Assembly (NCBI GenBank): GCA_030150665.1
Contig: JASLFJ010000006.1
Coordinates: 1 to 6,479 of the forward strand
Length of the DNA: 6,479 nucleotides
Direction of reading: 5' to 3'
From: Enterococcaceae bacterium
GTDB taxonomy: Bacteria; Bacillota; Bacilli; Lactobacillales; Catellicoccaceae
Shown one piece after another: positions 1-6,389 of this stretch (within the stretch, counting starts at the first letter, position 1; each line of letters begins with the position of its first letter). The position numbers and the translations under genes are program-made. Under the pieces are notes generated by a model that did not search any database, was not told the origin of the DNA, and saw nothing but the letters and a program-made list of their open reading frames with translations.

Positions 1-353
1 CTGAGCAAGAAATAAATCAAGACTCTATTTATATCTTAATCAGATATGCTCCAAAATGAAGTATTCTTGAAAGCATTAGATTATTGAAGCAACTCACAAC
101 TTATCCAATATGTTAAAAACATAACTCCTATCTTTCTCAACATTTTTGGAAAGAAAGGACCTTTTAAAATAAAAGATATTTTTCTTGTAGTATTGACAAT
201 GTAAGCAAAGAGATGATCCGAAAATATATTCAAGAATAAAGTTCTTAAATCTTACATCCCCTAACCTAATAAGCATAAGAGTTTTACGCCCCTTCTTAAA
301 AATTAAAAATCTTACTAAATTGAATAAAAATATCAGAATTTTCATATTTTGAG
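1..353. other. AT-rich stretch with no supported gene
   Basis: This is the left edge of the window and I see no convincing gene in it. A leftward reading frame at 94-345 (83 codons) has no Shine-Dalgarno sequence before its ATG, a composition dominated by Phe, Ile, Leu and Lys as expected of random AT-rich DNA, and no recognisable motif. On the plus strand a frame is open from the edge to a TGA at 57-59, reading EQEINQDSIYILIRYAPK. It could be the C-terminus of a gene lying to the left, but 18 open codons are not significant here and no terminator follows. The stretch may be a spacer or a decayed gene. Confidence 0.5.
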
Positions 354-382
354 ATTACAAAAAATTAATTTTCGTTTATAAT
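354..382 (+). promoter_or_regulatory. Probable sigma-A promoter of ndh
   Basis: A perfect TATAAT -10 hexamer lies at 377-382. Seventeen bases upstream is ATTACA (354-359), matching four of six positions of the TTGACA -35 consensus. Transcription would begin near 389, giving a leader of roughly 50 nt before the ndh ATG at 442. The spacer contains the palindrome AAAATTAATTTT (361-372). In such AT-rich DNA a -10 match alone is weak evidence; the correct spacing and position in front of a gene with a good ribosome binding site make it plausible. Confidence 0.55.
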
Positions 383-393
383 AACATTATAAA
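375..393. repeat. Perfect 8-bp inverted repeat over the ndh -10 region
   Basis: TTTATAAT (375-382) and ATTATAAA (386-393) are exact reverse complements separated by AAC. The left arm contains the -10 hexamer and the right arm covers the expected transcription start, so a protein bound here would block RNA polymerase. The arms equal the TTATAAT/ATTATAA halves of the Bacillus PerR box, but that box has a 1-base spacer and this one has 3. Binding by a Fur-family or other regulator is inference; an AT-rich coincidence is possible. Confidence 0.4.
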
Positions 394-441
394 GAACCAT
401 GATTATTTAAAACATGAATAAATAGAAAAGGAAGTAAGGAT

Positions 442-1647
442 ATGAGCAAACCAAAAATTGTGATATTAGGTGCCGGTTATGCAGGCTTAAAAACTGTAAA
501 AGAACTACAAAAAAAACATTTAGATGCAGAAATTATTTTAGTCAATAAAAATCCTTATCACTATGAAGCAACACAACTTCATGAAGTTGCAGCAGGAACA
601 GAACCTCCTGAAAAAATCTCTTTTGAAATTACTAATGTATTAAAAAAAGATAAAGTCCAATTTATTCAAGATACGGTTGAAAAAGTGGATTTAGAACAAA
701 AACAAGTCATCTTAAAGGATGGGGCTCCTTTATCTTATGATTATGTTGTCATTGCCTTAGGTTTTATCTCTGAAACGTTTGGCATCCCAGGTGTAGAAGA
801 ATATGCGAAATCACTAGTTAATATTCCAACAGCTGTTGCTGCTAAAGAACATTTAGATGCGACATTAGCACGCTATCAAGAGTCAAAAGATCCTCTAGAT
901 CTATCCGTGATTGTTTGTGGTGCCGGATTTACTGGAATTGAGTATTTAGGTGAAATTACCAATCGTATTCCAAAATTAGCTAAAGAATATAATTTCCCAG
1001 CTGATGAGGTGAAAATTACTTGTGTAGAAGCAGCCACAAAATTACTCCCTATGTTTTCTGATAAACTTAGCACCTATGGAATTGAAACACTAAAAAAACG
1101 AGGGGTACATTTTCTAACTGGTGCAGCAATTAAAGCCATCGAGCCTGGAGCTGTTGTTTATGAAAAAGATAATGAAGAACAACGTGTTTATGGTAATACG
1201 ATTATTTGGACAACAGGAGTAAAAGGCAGTCCAGTCATTGAAAATTCTGGTATTGATCAACACCGAGGACGTGTTATGGTTGAGGAAAACTTAACACTAA
1301 AAGATCATCCTGAAGTTTATATTATTGGAGATGTAAGTGCAGTTATGGATCCAGAATCAAATCGACCATTTCCAACAACTGCACAAATTGCATTAAAACA
1401 AGGAGAATATGTTGCAAAACATATCCATGCAACTTTAGAGAAAAAACCGATAGAAGCATTTACCTTCAAGCCTTTAGGAACGGTCGCATCTTTAGGAAAT
1501 AATGATGGCTTTGGTACCGTATTAGGTAAAGATGTTAAAGGTTATATTGGTTCTATTATGAAGAAAAATATTGTGAATAAATCACTTCTAGAAGTAGGTG
1601 ACTTAGGCGTACTTCTTAAAAAAGGACGTTTTGATTACTATCATTAA
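442..1647 (+). CDS. ndh: Type II NADH:quinone oxidoreductase (NDH-2)
   Basis: This is a single-subunit, non-proton-pumping flavoprotein that oxidises NADH and reduces a membrane quinone at the inner face of the membrane. Its 401 residues are the usual length for the family. The FAD-binding Rossmann motif GAGYAG is at residues 10-15, the NADH-binding motif GAGFTG at 160-165, the second FAD contact IIGD ends at 297, and the quinone-site signature AQxAxxQG is at 314-321 (AQIALKQG). The C-terminus is hydrophobic and basic (GVLLKKGRF), as expected for peripheral membrane attachment. It lacks the membrane-spanning C-terminal extension of the Ndh2 used in Listeria-type extracellular electron transfer. 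The start is set by AAAAGGAAG at 426-434, 7 nt before the ATG, and the gene ends in tandem stops TAA TGA. It leads the ndh-menA-channel cluster, where MenA would supply its electron acceptor. Related flavin NADH oxidases are an alternative, but the AQxAxxQG signature favours NDH-2. Confidence 0.93.
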   Translation: MSKPKIVILGAGYAGLKTVKELQKKHLDAEIILVNKNPYHYEATQLHEVAAGTEPPEKISFEITNVLKKDKVQFIQDTVEKVDLEQKQVILKDGAPLSYDYVVIALGFISETFGIPGVEEYAKSLVNIPTAVAAKEHLDATLARYQESKDPLDLSVIVCGAGFTGIEYLGEITNRIPKLAKEYNFPADEVKITCVEAATKLLPMFSDKLSTYGIETLKKRGVHFLTGAAIKAIEPGAVVYEKDNEEQRVYGNTIIWTTGVKGSPVIENSGIDQHRGRVMVEENLTLKDHPEVYIIGDVSAVMDPESNRPFPTTAQIALKQGEYVAKHIHATLEKKPIEAFTFKPLGTVASLGNNDGFGTVLGKDVKGYIGSIMKKNIVNKSLLEVGDLGVLLKKGRFDYYH

Positions 1648-1657
1648 TGAGCACATG

Positions 1658-1692
1658 AACACATCAGTGTCTTATCTGATGTGTTATTTTTT
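1658..1692 (+). terminator. Hairpin terminator or attenuator between ndh and menA
   Basis: Arms AACACATCAG (1658-1667) and CTGATGTGTT (1676-1685) pair perfectly over 10 bp around an 8-nt loop and are followed by A plus six T. This is a good intrinsic terminator just after the ndh stop codons. The menA ribosome binding site begins only 14 nt after the T-tract and I see no convincing promoter between them. It is therefore likely to be leaky, lowering expression of the two downstream genes relative to ndh. Confidence 0.8.
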
Positions 1693-1706
1693 ATCAAAAA
1701 TAAGTT

Positions 1707-1712
1707 AAGGAG
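1707..1712 (+). promoter_or_regulatory. Ribosome binding site that fixes the menA start
   Basis: AAGGAG is placed 7 nt before the ATG at 1720. The longer reading frame opens with a GTG at 1681, inside the terminator hairpin and without a Shine-Dalgarno sequence, so the 13 extra N-terminal codons should be discarded. Confidence 0.9.
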
Positions 1713-1719
1713 AATATTT

Positions 1720-2622
1720 ATGACTTGGCGTGTCTTTTTAGAACTTGTAGAAATGAAAGCTAAAACAGCAAGTTTATTCCCCATTTTACTAGGAGCTGGA
1801 TACAGTTGGTATCATGATCATCATATTGAATGGTTTTATCTCATTTTATTTCTCATTGCAGCCTTTTTATTTAATATGTCTGTAGATATTTTAGACAACT
1901 ATTTTGATTATCTCAATGCATCAGATAGCCACGATTATAAAGAACATGTTAATATAATAGGTAGGGAGCAGCTTTCATTATCATTCATTAGACGACTGAT
2001 CATCTTATTGATTGCTTTATCTGCCTTTATCGGTATTTATTTAACTATTAAAGTAGGGTGGCCGCTACTTCTATTAGGATTGATCAGCTTTGCGATTGGT
2101 ATTTTTTATTCGGCAGGACCATTGCCACTATCTTCTCTTCCTTTAGGTGAAGTTGCCTCAGGACTTACTATGGGATATATGATTACATTAATCTGTGTTT
2201 ACATTAATACATTTTCCACCTTTCATTGGTCCTTAACAACATTAAGTGCGATTTTTCTTGTCGCTTTACCGAATACACTTTGGATTTCTAATTTAATGCT
2301 TGCAAATAATATTTGTGATCTAGAAGAAGATGAGATTAATCAACGATTTACACTTGTTCATTATCTAGGAATCCATACATCAAAGCGATTATTTATCAGT
2401 AAAAATATAATAGCACTACTAGCAATCGTCATCAGTGTCTTATTACAGTTATCTCCCGCATCAGTACTAGTAACTCTTATTCTAACTCCGCTTATTCATA
2501 AATGGAGTCGACAATTTCGAAACGCTCCTATAAAACAAACAACATTTCCTTATGCGGTTAAAATATTAGCAGTTGGTTCTTTTATCTACACATTCAGTTA
2601 TCTTTTAGGAAGCATAATCTAA
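1720..2622 (+). CDS. menA: UbiA-family prenyltransferase, probable 1,4-dihydroxy-2-naphthoate polyprenyltransferase (MenA)
   Basis: UbiA-family membrane enzymes transfer a polyprenyl chain to an aromatic acceptor. MenA uses 1,4-dihydroxy-2-naphthoate to make demethylmenaquinone. The protein has 300 residues from the ATG chosen here, a normal MenA length, and is hydrophobic throughout with about eight or nine predicted membrane helices. The first Asp-rich site lies around 52-70 (N52, D56, D59, then NYFDY and SDS). The motif FYSAGPLPL with LGE follows at 129-144, as in MenA proteins, and the second Asp-rich site NNICDLEED is at 196-204, followed by RFTLVHYLG. These Asp residues bind Mg-diphosphate in the family. 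It follows ndh after a probable attenuator and is 21 bp from the channel gene. Many Lactobacillales lack the full menaquinone pathway and are known to use imported dihydroxynaphthoate; whether that holds here cannot be seen. Another UbiA substrate is possible, but the ndh neighbour favours quinone synthesis. Confidence 0.78.
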   Translation: MTWRVFLELVEMKAKTASLFPILLGAGYSWYHDHHIEWFYLILFLIAAFLFNMSVDILDNYFDYLNASDSHDYKEHVNIIGREQLSLSFIRRLIILLIALSAFIGIYLTIKVGWPLLLLGLISFAIGIFYSAGPLPLSSLPLGEVASGLTMGYMITLICVYINTFSTFHWSLTTLSAIFLVALPNTLWISNLMLANNICDLEEDEINQRFTLVHYLGIHTSKRLFISKNIIALLAIVISVLLQLSPASVLVTLILTPLIHKWSRQFRNAPIKQTTFPYAVKILAVGSFIYTFSYLLGSII

Positions 2623-2643
2623 TACACTAAAGGAGGAAGCGAT

Positions 2644-3486
2644 ATGCAAGAACTCAAAGAAACCATTTCTAATATTGATAGTCAATTACTATATACAGTC
2701 ATCTATACCATTATTAAATTGGTAGCTCTTGTTTTTATTTGGTATCTATCACTGATTATTTTACGACGCATTTTTCGAAATATTAAAGAGCATCATATTA
2801 CCAATAATAAACAGCGTACCCTTTACTCTGTCGCTAGAAATTTAAGCAATTCTATCATTTCTTTTATTATTATCTTTCAAATTTTAACAACCCTTGGATT
2901 TAGTTCATCACTTCTTGCCATCTTTACCGGTATGGGATCTATTGCTGTCGGTTTAGGATCAAAAGATTTAATGTCAGATATCGTATCTGGTATCTTTATT
3001 TTATTTGATGACGTTTTTGATGTTGGAGATACGATTACAATCTCTAATATTACTGGTGTCGTTGAACATATTAATTTACGCTCTACAAAAATTAGAGGAT
3101 TGGATGGAAACTTTTACGTCATTCCTAATAGCCAAATGAAAATTATTTCTAATCATAATAAAGAATATAATTTAGCTATCATTGATATTAAGTTATCTTA
3201 TGCAAGCAATCTCAAAGAAAATATTGAAACCATTGAACAAACCCTTGATCAATTTAATCGTGATGAACGTCATATTTTAAATGGTGCTATGAAAGTCAAA
3301 GGAATTGAAGAATTTCAAGATAACTATTTAACGCTTCGTATTCAAGGAGCATGTACTCCTGAAGAATATGTATGGATTGAACGTAATTTAAGCGTTGAGC
3401 TAAAAGAAGCTTTAGATAAAAATAATGTAGTCTGGCCTAGCTCATTTCCAACTGTTCAAATTTCAAAAGAAGCTCCATCAGCTTAA
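2644..3486 (+). CDS. Small-conductance mechanosensitive channel, MscS family (YkuT-like)
   Basis: Members of this family form membrane heptamers that open under tension and release solutes on osmotic downshock. The protein has 280 residues, the minimal three-helix MscS design. TM1 is near 17-40 and TM2 near 69-87. The pore-lining TM3 and its extension are near 89-122, with the small-residue pattern GMGSIAVGLGSKDLMSDIVSG typical of MscS. The cytoplasmic beta-domain begins with FDVGDTITI (125-133), followed by GVVEHINLRST and GLDGNFYVIPNSQM (152-165), the family signature; an alpha/beta domain fills the rest. The size and layout resemble Bacillus YkuT. An AAAGGAGG ribosome binding site at 2629-2636 lies 7 nt before the ATG. 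The 21-bp gap to menA implies co-transcription, although no functional link to quinone synthesis is known to me. The gene ends about 45 bp before a strong terminator. Confidence 0.92.
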   Translation: MQELKETISNIDSQLLYTVIYTIIKLVALVFIWYLSLIILRRIFRNIKEHHITNNKQRTLYSVARNLSNSIISFIIIFQILTTLGFSSSLLAIFTGMGSIAVGLGSKDLMSDIVSGIFILFDDVFDVGDTITISNITGVVEHINLRSTKIRGLDGNFYVIPNSQMKIISNHNKEYNLAIIDIKLSYASNLKENIETIEQTLDQFNRDERHILNGAMKVKGIEEFQDNYLTLRIQGACTPEEYVWIERNLSVELKEALDKNNVVWPSSFPTVQISKEAPSA

Positions 3487-3531
3487 ATCATTTCCAAACT
3501 TTGCTTTGAAGGAGTATTTTTTAACATAAAG

Positions 3532-3571
3532 TAAAAAAAGAAGTCTGAATGTAATCAGACTTCTTTTTTTA
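3532..3571. terminator. Bidirectional intrinsic terminator between the convergent units
   Basis: Positions 3532-3548 (T, seven A, then GAAGTCTGA) pair perfectly with 3555-3571 (TCAGACTTC, seven T, then A), making 17 bp around the loop ATGTAA. The A-run on one side and the T-run on the other give a U-tract in either direction. It can therefore end both the rightward ndh-menA-channel transcript and the leftward hpt-ftsH transcript, whose last stop codon is only 5 bp away. Confidence 0.93.
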
Positions 3572-3576
3572 TTTCA

Positions 3577-5667
3577 TTATTCTTTAGTATCTTCTGAGCT
3601 ATGCTCTGTTGTTTCATTGGGATCATATAAAGGTTTTAAAGCTTCTGCTTCTTCTTCATAGTGCTTTCTTTCTTCAGTTTCCTTTAAACGATCTTTTTCA
3701 TCTAACGCTTTTTTCGCCTCATCAAAACTGGCAGCCTCTTGCTTTGGTGTTTTACTTTCTAAAACATCTTCTGGCATCTTACCTGTTTCAAATAAAGACT
3801 TAATGCTTCTTGCATCTAGTGTCTCATACTCTAATAACTTCTCAGCAATCAGTTTATGTTTTTCTGCATGTGTTTCAATAATTTCACGTGCTTTATCTTG
3901 TGCTTGTGTTAAAATACGACGAACTTCTTCATCAATTTCATAAGCAATTTGATCAGAATAAGTTTTTGTTTGGCCATAATCCCGACCAATAAAGACTTGA
4001 TGGTTCCCTTCATATTGAACAGGACCTAATTTACTACTCATACCATATTCTGTTACCATACTTCGAGCAAGGGCTGTTGCTTGTTCAAAGTCATTGCTTG
4101 CACCTGTTGACTGAACACCAAAGACAACTTCTTCAGCCATTCGTCCACCAAGTAGTCCTACAATTTGTTCAAACATCTCTTCTCGCGTCATCAAGAAACG
4201 ATCTTCTTTAGGAAGTGCAATCATATAACCTCCAGCACGTCCTCTTGGTACAATCGTTACTTTATGAACAACACGAGCATCACTTAATACTAACCCACAA
4301 ATGGTATGTCCTGCTTCATGATACGCAACTAACTTACGCTCTTTAGGACTGATTGCACGATTTCTTTTCGCAGGTCCTGCAATCACACGATCTTGCGCTT
4401 CATCAATATCTGAAGCATCAATCACTTTTTTCTGGCGTCTTGCTGCAACAAGTGCCGCTTCATTTAACACATTTTCTAAATCAGCACCCGCAAATCCCGG
4501 TGTTTGTTGCGCTACGACTTTTAAGTCAACATCTTCTGCTAAAGGTTTATTTCTTGCATGAACTTTTAAAATTGCTTCTCGTCCATTAACATCTGGATGT
4601 CCTACTAAAATTTGACGGTCAAATCGACCTGGACGCAGCAGTGCAGGATCTAAAACGTCAGAACGGTTAGTGGCTGCAATAACAATAACCCCTTCATTGC
4701 CGCTAAATCCATCCATTTCAACAAGTAATTGGTTTAAGGTTTGTTCACGCTCATCATGGCCACCACCCATACCAGCACCACGTTGTCTTCCGACTGCATC
4801 AATCTCATCAATAAAGATAATTGATGGAGCATTTTTCTTTGCATTATCAAATAAATCACGCACACGACTTGCCCCTACTCCGACAAACATCTCAACAAAG
4901 TCAGAACCTGAAATGGAGTAAAATGGCACGCCTGCTTCACCAGCAACTGCTTTAGCTAGTAATGTTTTCCCTGTTCCTGGAGGACCTTCTAATAAGACTC
5001 CTGCTGGAATTCTTGCTCCTAATTTTAAAAAGCGACGTGGATCTTTTAAAAATTCTACAACTTCAACTAATTCTTGTTTTTCTTCTTCTGCTCCAGCCAC
5101 ATCAGAAAAACGCACATTCACCGCTTTTTTATCAGCTTCTTTAGCTTTAGATTTACCAAAGTTCATCACACCACGACCACCGCCGCCACCTTGGCCACCT
5201 TGACCCATCATCATATAAAAGAAGAAAAAGATCAAAATAACAGGAAGCAGTCCCACAAGTAAAGACATCCAAACTCCGTTATTTGGCTGTTCTTTAACTT
5301 TCATAGAAGTTTCTGTCTTTTGTGCTACTTCATTAATCTCGGATAATGTAGAATCTGTAGGTAAAACGGTCGTTGAAAAGCGATGAGTTTTAAGAGGGGT
5401 TCCACCAAATAAAGAAACCATCTCATTACTTTTTACTTTTTCTTCACCATAATATTCTCCAACAATACGGTATGCACCGTTTCCTGGTTGAATCGTAATT
5501 TCTTTTATTTTTTTATCTTCTAATTGTTCAATAAATTGAGTATAACTAATATTTGGCGATTGATCATTGCTTGGTCCAAATAAAAAATATGCAATCATCA
5601 CAACACCTAGAACGACTAAAAAGTAATATAAACCACCTTTTTTCGTTCCTTTTCTCTTTTTATTCAT
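3577..5667 (-). CDS. ftsH: ATP-dependent zinc metalloprotease FtsH
   Basis: FtsH is a membrane-anchored hexameric AAA+ protease that degrades misassembled membrane proteins and short-lived regulators. The protein has 696 residues, normal for Firmicutes. TM1 is near 13-31, the extracytoplasmic FtsH_ext domain near 35-125 and TM2 near 131-154, followed by a Gly-rich linker (155-166). The AAA domain has Walker A GPPGTGKT at 228-235, an aromatic pore loop with F261-V-G, Walker B IIFIDE at 283-288, and a second region of homology around 333-350 with arginine fingers R345 and R348. The protease domain carries the zinc motif HEAGH at 450-454 and a probable third ligand D526 in SNDFEQAT. The tail after about 640 is Glu/Lys-rich and probably helical or disordered, as in related species. 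AAGGAGG at 5674-5680 lies 6 nt before the ATG. It follows hpt by 77 bp with no terminator between, so co-transcription is likely. All catalytic residues are present. Confidence 0.98.
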   Translation of the reverse strand: MNKKRKGTKKGGLYYFLVVLGVVMIAYFLFGPSNDQSPNISYTQFIEQLEDKKIKEITIQPGNGAYRIVGEYYGEEKVKSNEMVSLFGGTPLKTHRFSTTVLPTDSTLSEINEVAQKTETSMKVKEQPNNGVWMSLLVGLLPVILIFFFFYMMMGQGGQGGGGGRGVMNFGKSKAKEADKKAVNVRFSDVAGAEEEKQELVEVVEFLKDPRRFLKLGARIPAGVLLEGPPGTGKTLLAKAVAGEAGVPFYSISGSDFVEMFVGVGASRVRDLFDNAKKNAPSIIFIDEIDAVGRQRGAGMGGGHDEREQTLNQLLVEMDGFSGNEGVIVIAATNRSDVLDPALLRPGRFDRQILVGHPDVNGREAILKVHARNKPLAEDVDLKVVAQQTPGFAGADLENVLNEAALVAARRQKKVIDASDIDEAQDRVIAGPAKRNRAISPKERKLVAYHEAGHTICGLVLSDARVVHKVTIVPRGRAGGYMIALPKEDRFLMTREEMFEQIVGLLGGRMAEEVVFGVQSTGASNDFEQATALARSMVTEYGMSSKLGPVQYEGNHQVFIGRDYGQTKTYSDQIAYEIDEEVRRILTQAQDKAREIIETHAEKHKLIAEKLLEYETLDARSIKSLFETGKMPEDVLESKTPKQEAASFDEAKKALDEKDRLKETEERKHYEEEAEALKPLYDPNETTEHSSEDTKE

Positions 5668-5688
5668 GCCATACCTCCTTTTAACATG

Positions 5689-5703
5689 AGAGATATTATC
5701 TCT
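5689..5703. repeat. Perfect palindrome in the ftsH leader
   Basis: AGAGATA (5689-5695) and TATCTCT (5697-5703) are exact reverse complements about a single central base, located 8 bp upstream of the ftsH ribosome binding site. In RNA it could form only a short 5-bp stem with a 5-nt loop. It does not match the CtsR (GGTCAAA direct repeat) or CIRCE/HrcA operators known for heat-shock genes. It may be an operator, an mRNA processing site or chance. Confidence 0.35.
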
Positions 5704-5744
5704 TCATCATTTGCTTGGAACCTCTTTTATTTTAGCATGTTTAA

Positions 5745-6290
5745 CTAATTATGACTAATATATTCTTCTTTTAATACCCCTACATAAGGTAAATTACGAT
5801 AACGCTCATCATAATCTAAGCCATATCCTACAACAAATTCATTAGGTACATCAAAACCGACAAAATCTGCTTGAATATCTGCAACACGAGCTTCAGATTT
5901 ATCTAGTAAGGTTACAATTTTTATCGATGCTGCTTTTCTATGCTTTAACATCTCTACTAAATAATGTAATGTACGTCCACTATCAATAATATCTTCAACA
6001 ATTAAGATATGGCGTCCTTCAACACTTGTATCTAGATCTTTAATAATCTTAACTTCTCCTGAAGAACTGGTACCTCCATGATAACTAGAAACATCCATAA
6101 AATCCATTTCTAAATGTAGATCCATAGCACGAACTAAATCTGATAAAAAAGGCACAGCGCCTTTTAAAATGCCAATCACTAACGGCATTTTTCCAGCATA
6201 TAATTGGGTTAACTCAGCACCTAATTCTGCTGTACGTGCAGCAATTTGTGCTTGACTTACTAATACGGATTGAATTTCTTTATCTAACAT
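5745..6290 (-). CDS. hpt: Hypoxanthine (guanine) phosphoribosyltransferase
   Basis: This cytoplasmic purine-salvage enzyme joins hypoxanthine or guanine to PRPP, giving IMP or GMP and pyrophosphate. The protein has 181 residues, the usual bacterial length. The pyrophosphate-loop motif ILKGAVPF is at 41-48, the flexible active-site loop SSYHGGTSSSG at 68-78, and the PRPP-binding motif IVEDIIDSGRTL at 97-108, where adjacent acidic residues E99-D100 precede the loop. The LLDKSEARV segment around 128-136 supplies the purine-contacting Lys, and VGYGLDYDERYRNLPYVG is at 154-171. GAGAGGAG at 6298-6305 lies 7 nt before the ATG. The usual upstream neighbour in this group is tilS, but here the right end of a tnpB element lies 32 bp before the start codon, so the native promoter or operon link may have been displaced. 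No residue appears to be lost and the gene looks functional. Confidence 0.97.
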   Translation of the reverse strand: MLDKEIQSVLVSQAQIAARTAELGAELTQLYAGKMPLVIGILKGAVPFLSDLVRAMDLHLEMDFMDVSSYHGGTSSSGEVKIIKDLDTSVEGRHILIVEDIIDSGRTLHYLVEMLKHRKAASIKIVTLLDKSEARVADIQADFVGFDVPNEFVVGYGLDYDERYRNLPYVGVLKEEYISHN

Positions 6291-6297
6291 ATAAAAG

Positions 6298-6305
6298 CTC
6301 CTCTC
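6298..6305 (-). promoter_or_regulatory. Ribosome binding site of hpt, at the edge of the predicted omega-RNA guide
   Basis: GAGAGGAG on the minus strand is placed 7 nt before the hpt ATG. Only 17 bp (6306-6322) separate it from the predicted end of the tnpB element. A 20-nt guide counted from that end would reach 6303 and so include the first bases of this site. Confidence 0.85.
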
Positions 6306-6330
6306 ATTGACTAAAAATGATATTGAACTA

Positions 6331-6353
6331 CCACTAGTCTAAAGCCGTAGTGG
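6331..6353 (-). repeat. Subterminal hairpin of the element's right end
   Basis: CCACTA (6353-6348) and TAGTGG (6336-6331) pair over 6 bp around an 11-nt loop, 7 bases from the predicted end. Subterminal imperfect palindromes in this position are what Y1 transposases of the family recognise as single-stranded DNA, and the same stem is the last one of the omega-RNA scaffold. The loop sequence GGCTTT could also pair with the GAAGCC arm upstream (6434-6429), a possible pseudoknot or alternative fold. Confidence 0.6.
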
Positions 6354-6389
6354 ATTCCTAAGTACAGAGTTCTACCGAACTCTAATGGA

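Noticed and set aside
193..198. Perfect TTGACA hexamer as a promoter
   Set aside because: No -10-like hexamer occurs at 16-18 bp downstream and no gene follows nearby.
94..345. Leftward 83-codon reading frame as a gene
   Set aside because: It has no ribosome binding site, no recognisable motif or coherent membrane pattern, and the amino acid bias expected of AT-rich non-coding DNA.
876..1073. Minus-strand 65-codon frame inside ndh
   Set aside because: It overlaps the NAD-binding region of a well-supported gene on the other strand and has no features of its own.
1681..1719. Upstream GTG start adding 13 residues to the prenyltransferase
   Set aside because: The GTG lies inside the terminator hairpin and has no Shine-Dalgarno sequence, while the ATG at 1720 has AAGGAG at the ideal distance and gives a normal family length.
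442..2622. Listeria-type extracellular electron transfer locus
   Set aside because: Ndh lacks the membrane extension of that system, and there are no EetA/EetB, FMN transferase or flavinylated lipoprotein genes here.
3609..5262. Several plus-strand reading frames of 60-83 codons opposite ftsH
   Set aside because: They are antisense shadows of a clearly coding, fully conserved ftsH, with low-complexity translations and no start signals.
6331..6383. Intrinsic terminator for tnpB from the two hairpins after its stop codon
   Set aside because: Neither stem is followed directly by a U-tract; the nearest T-run is 13 bases after the last stem. They fit an omega-RNA scaffold and transposon end better.
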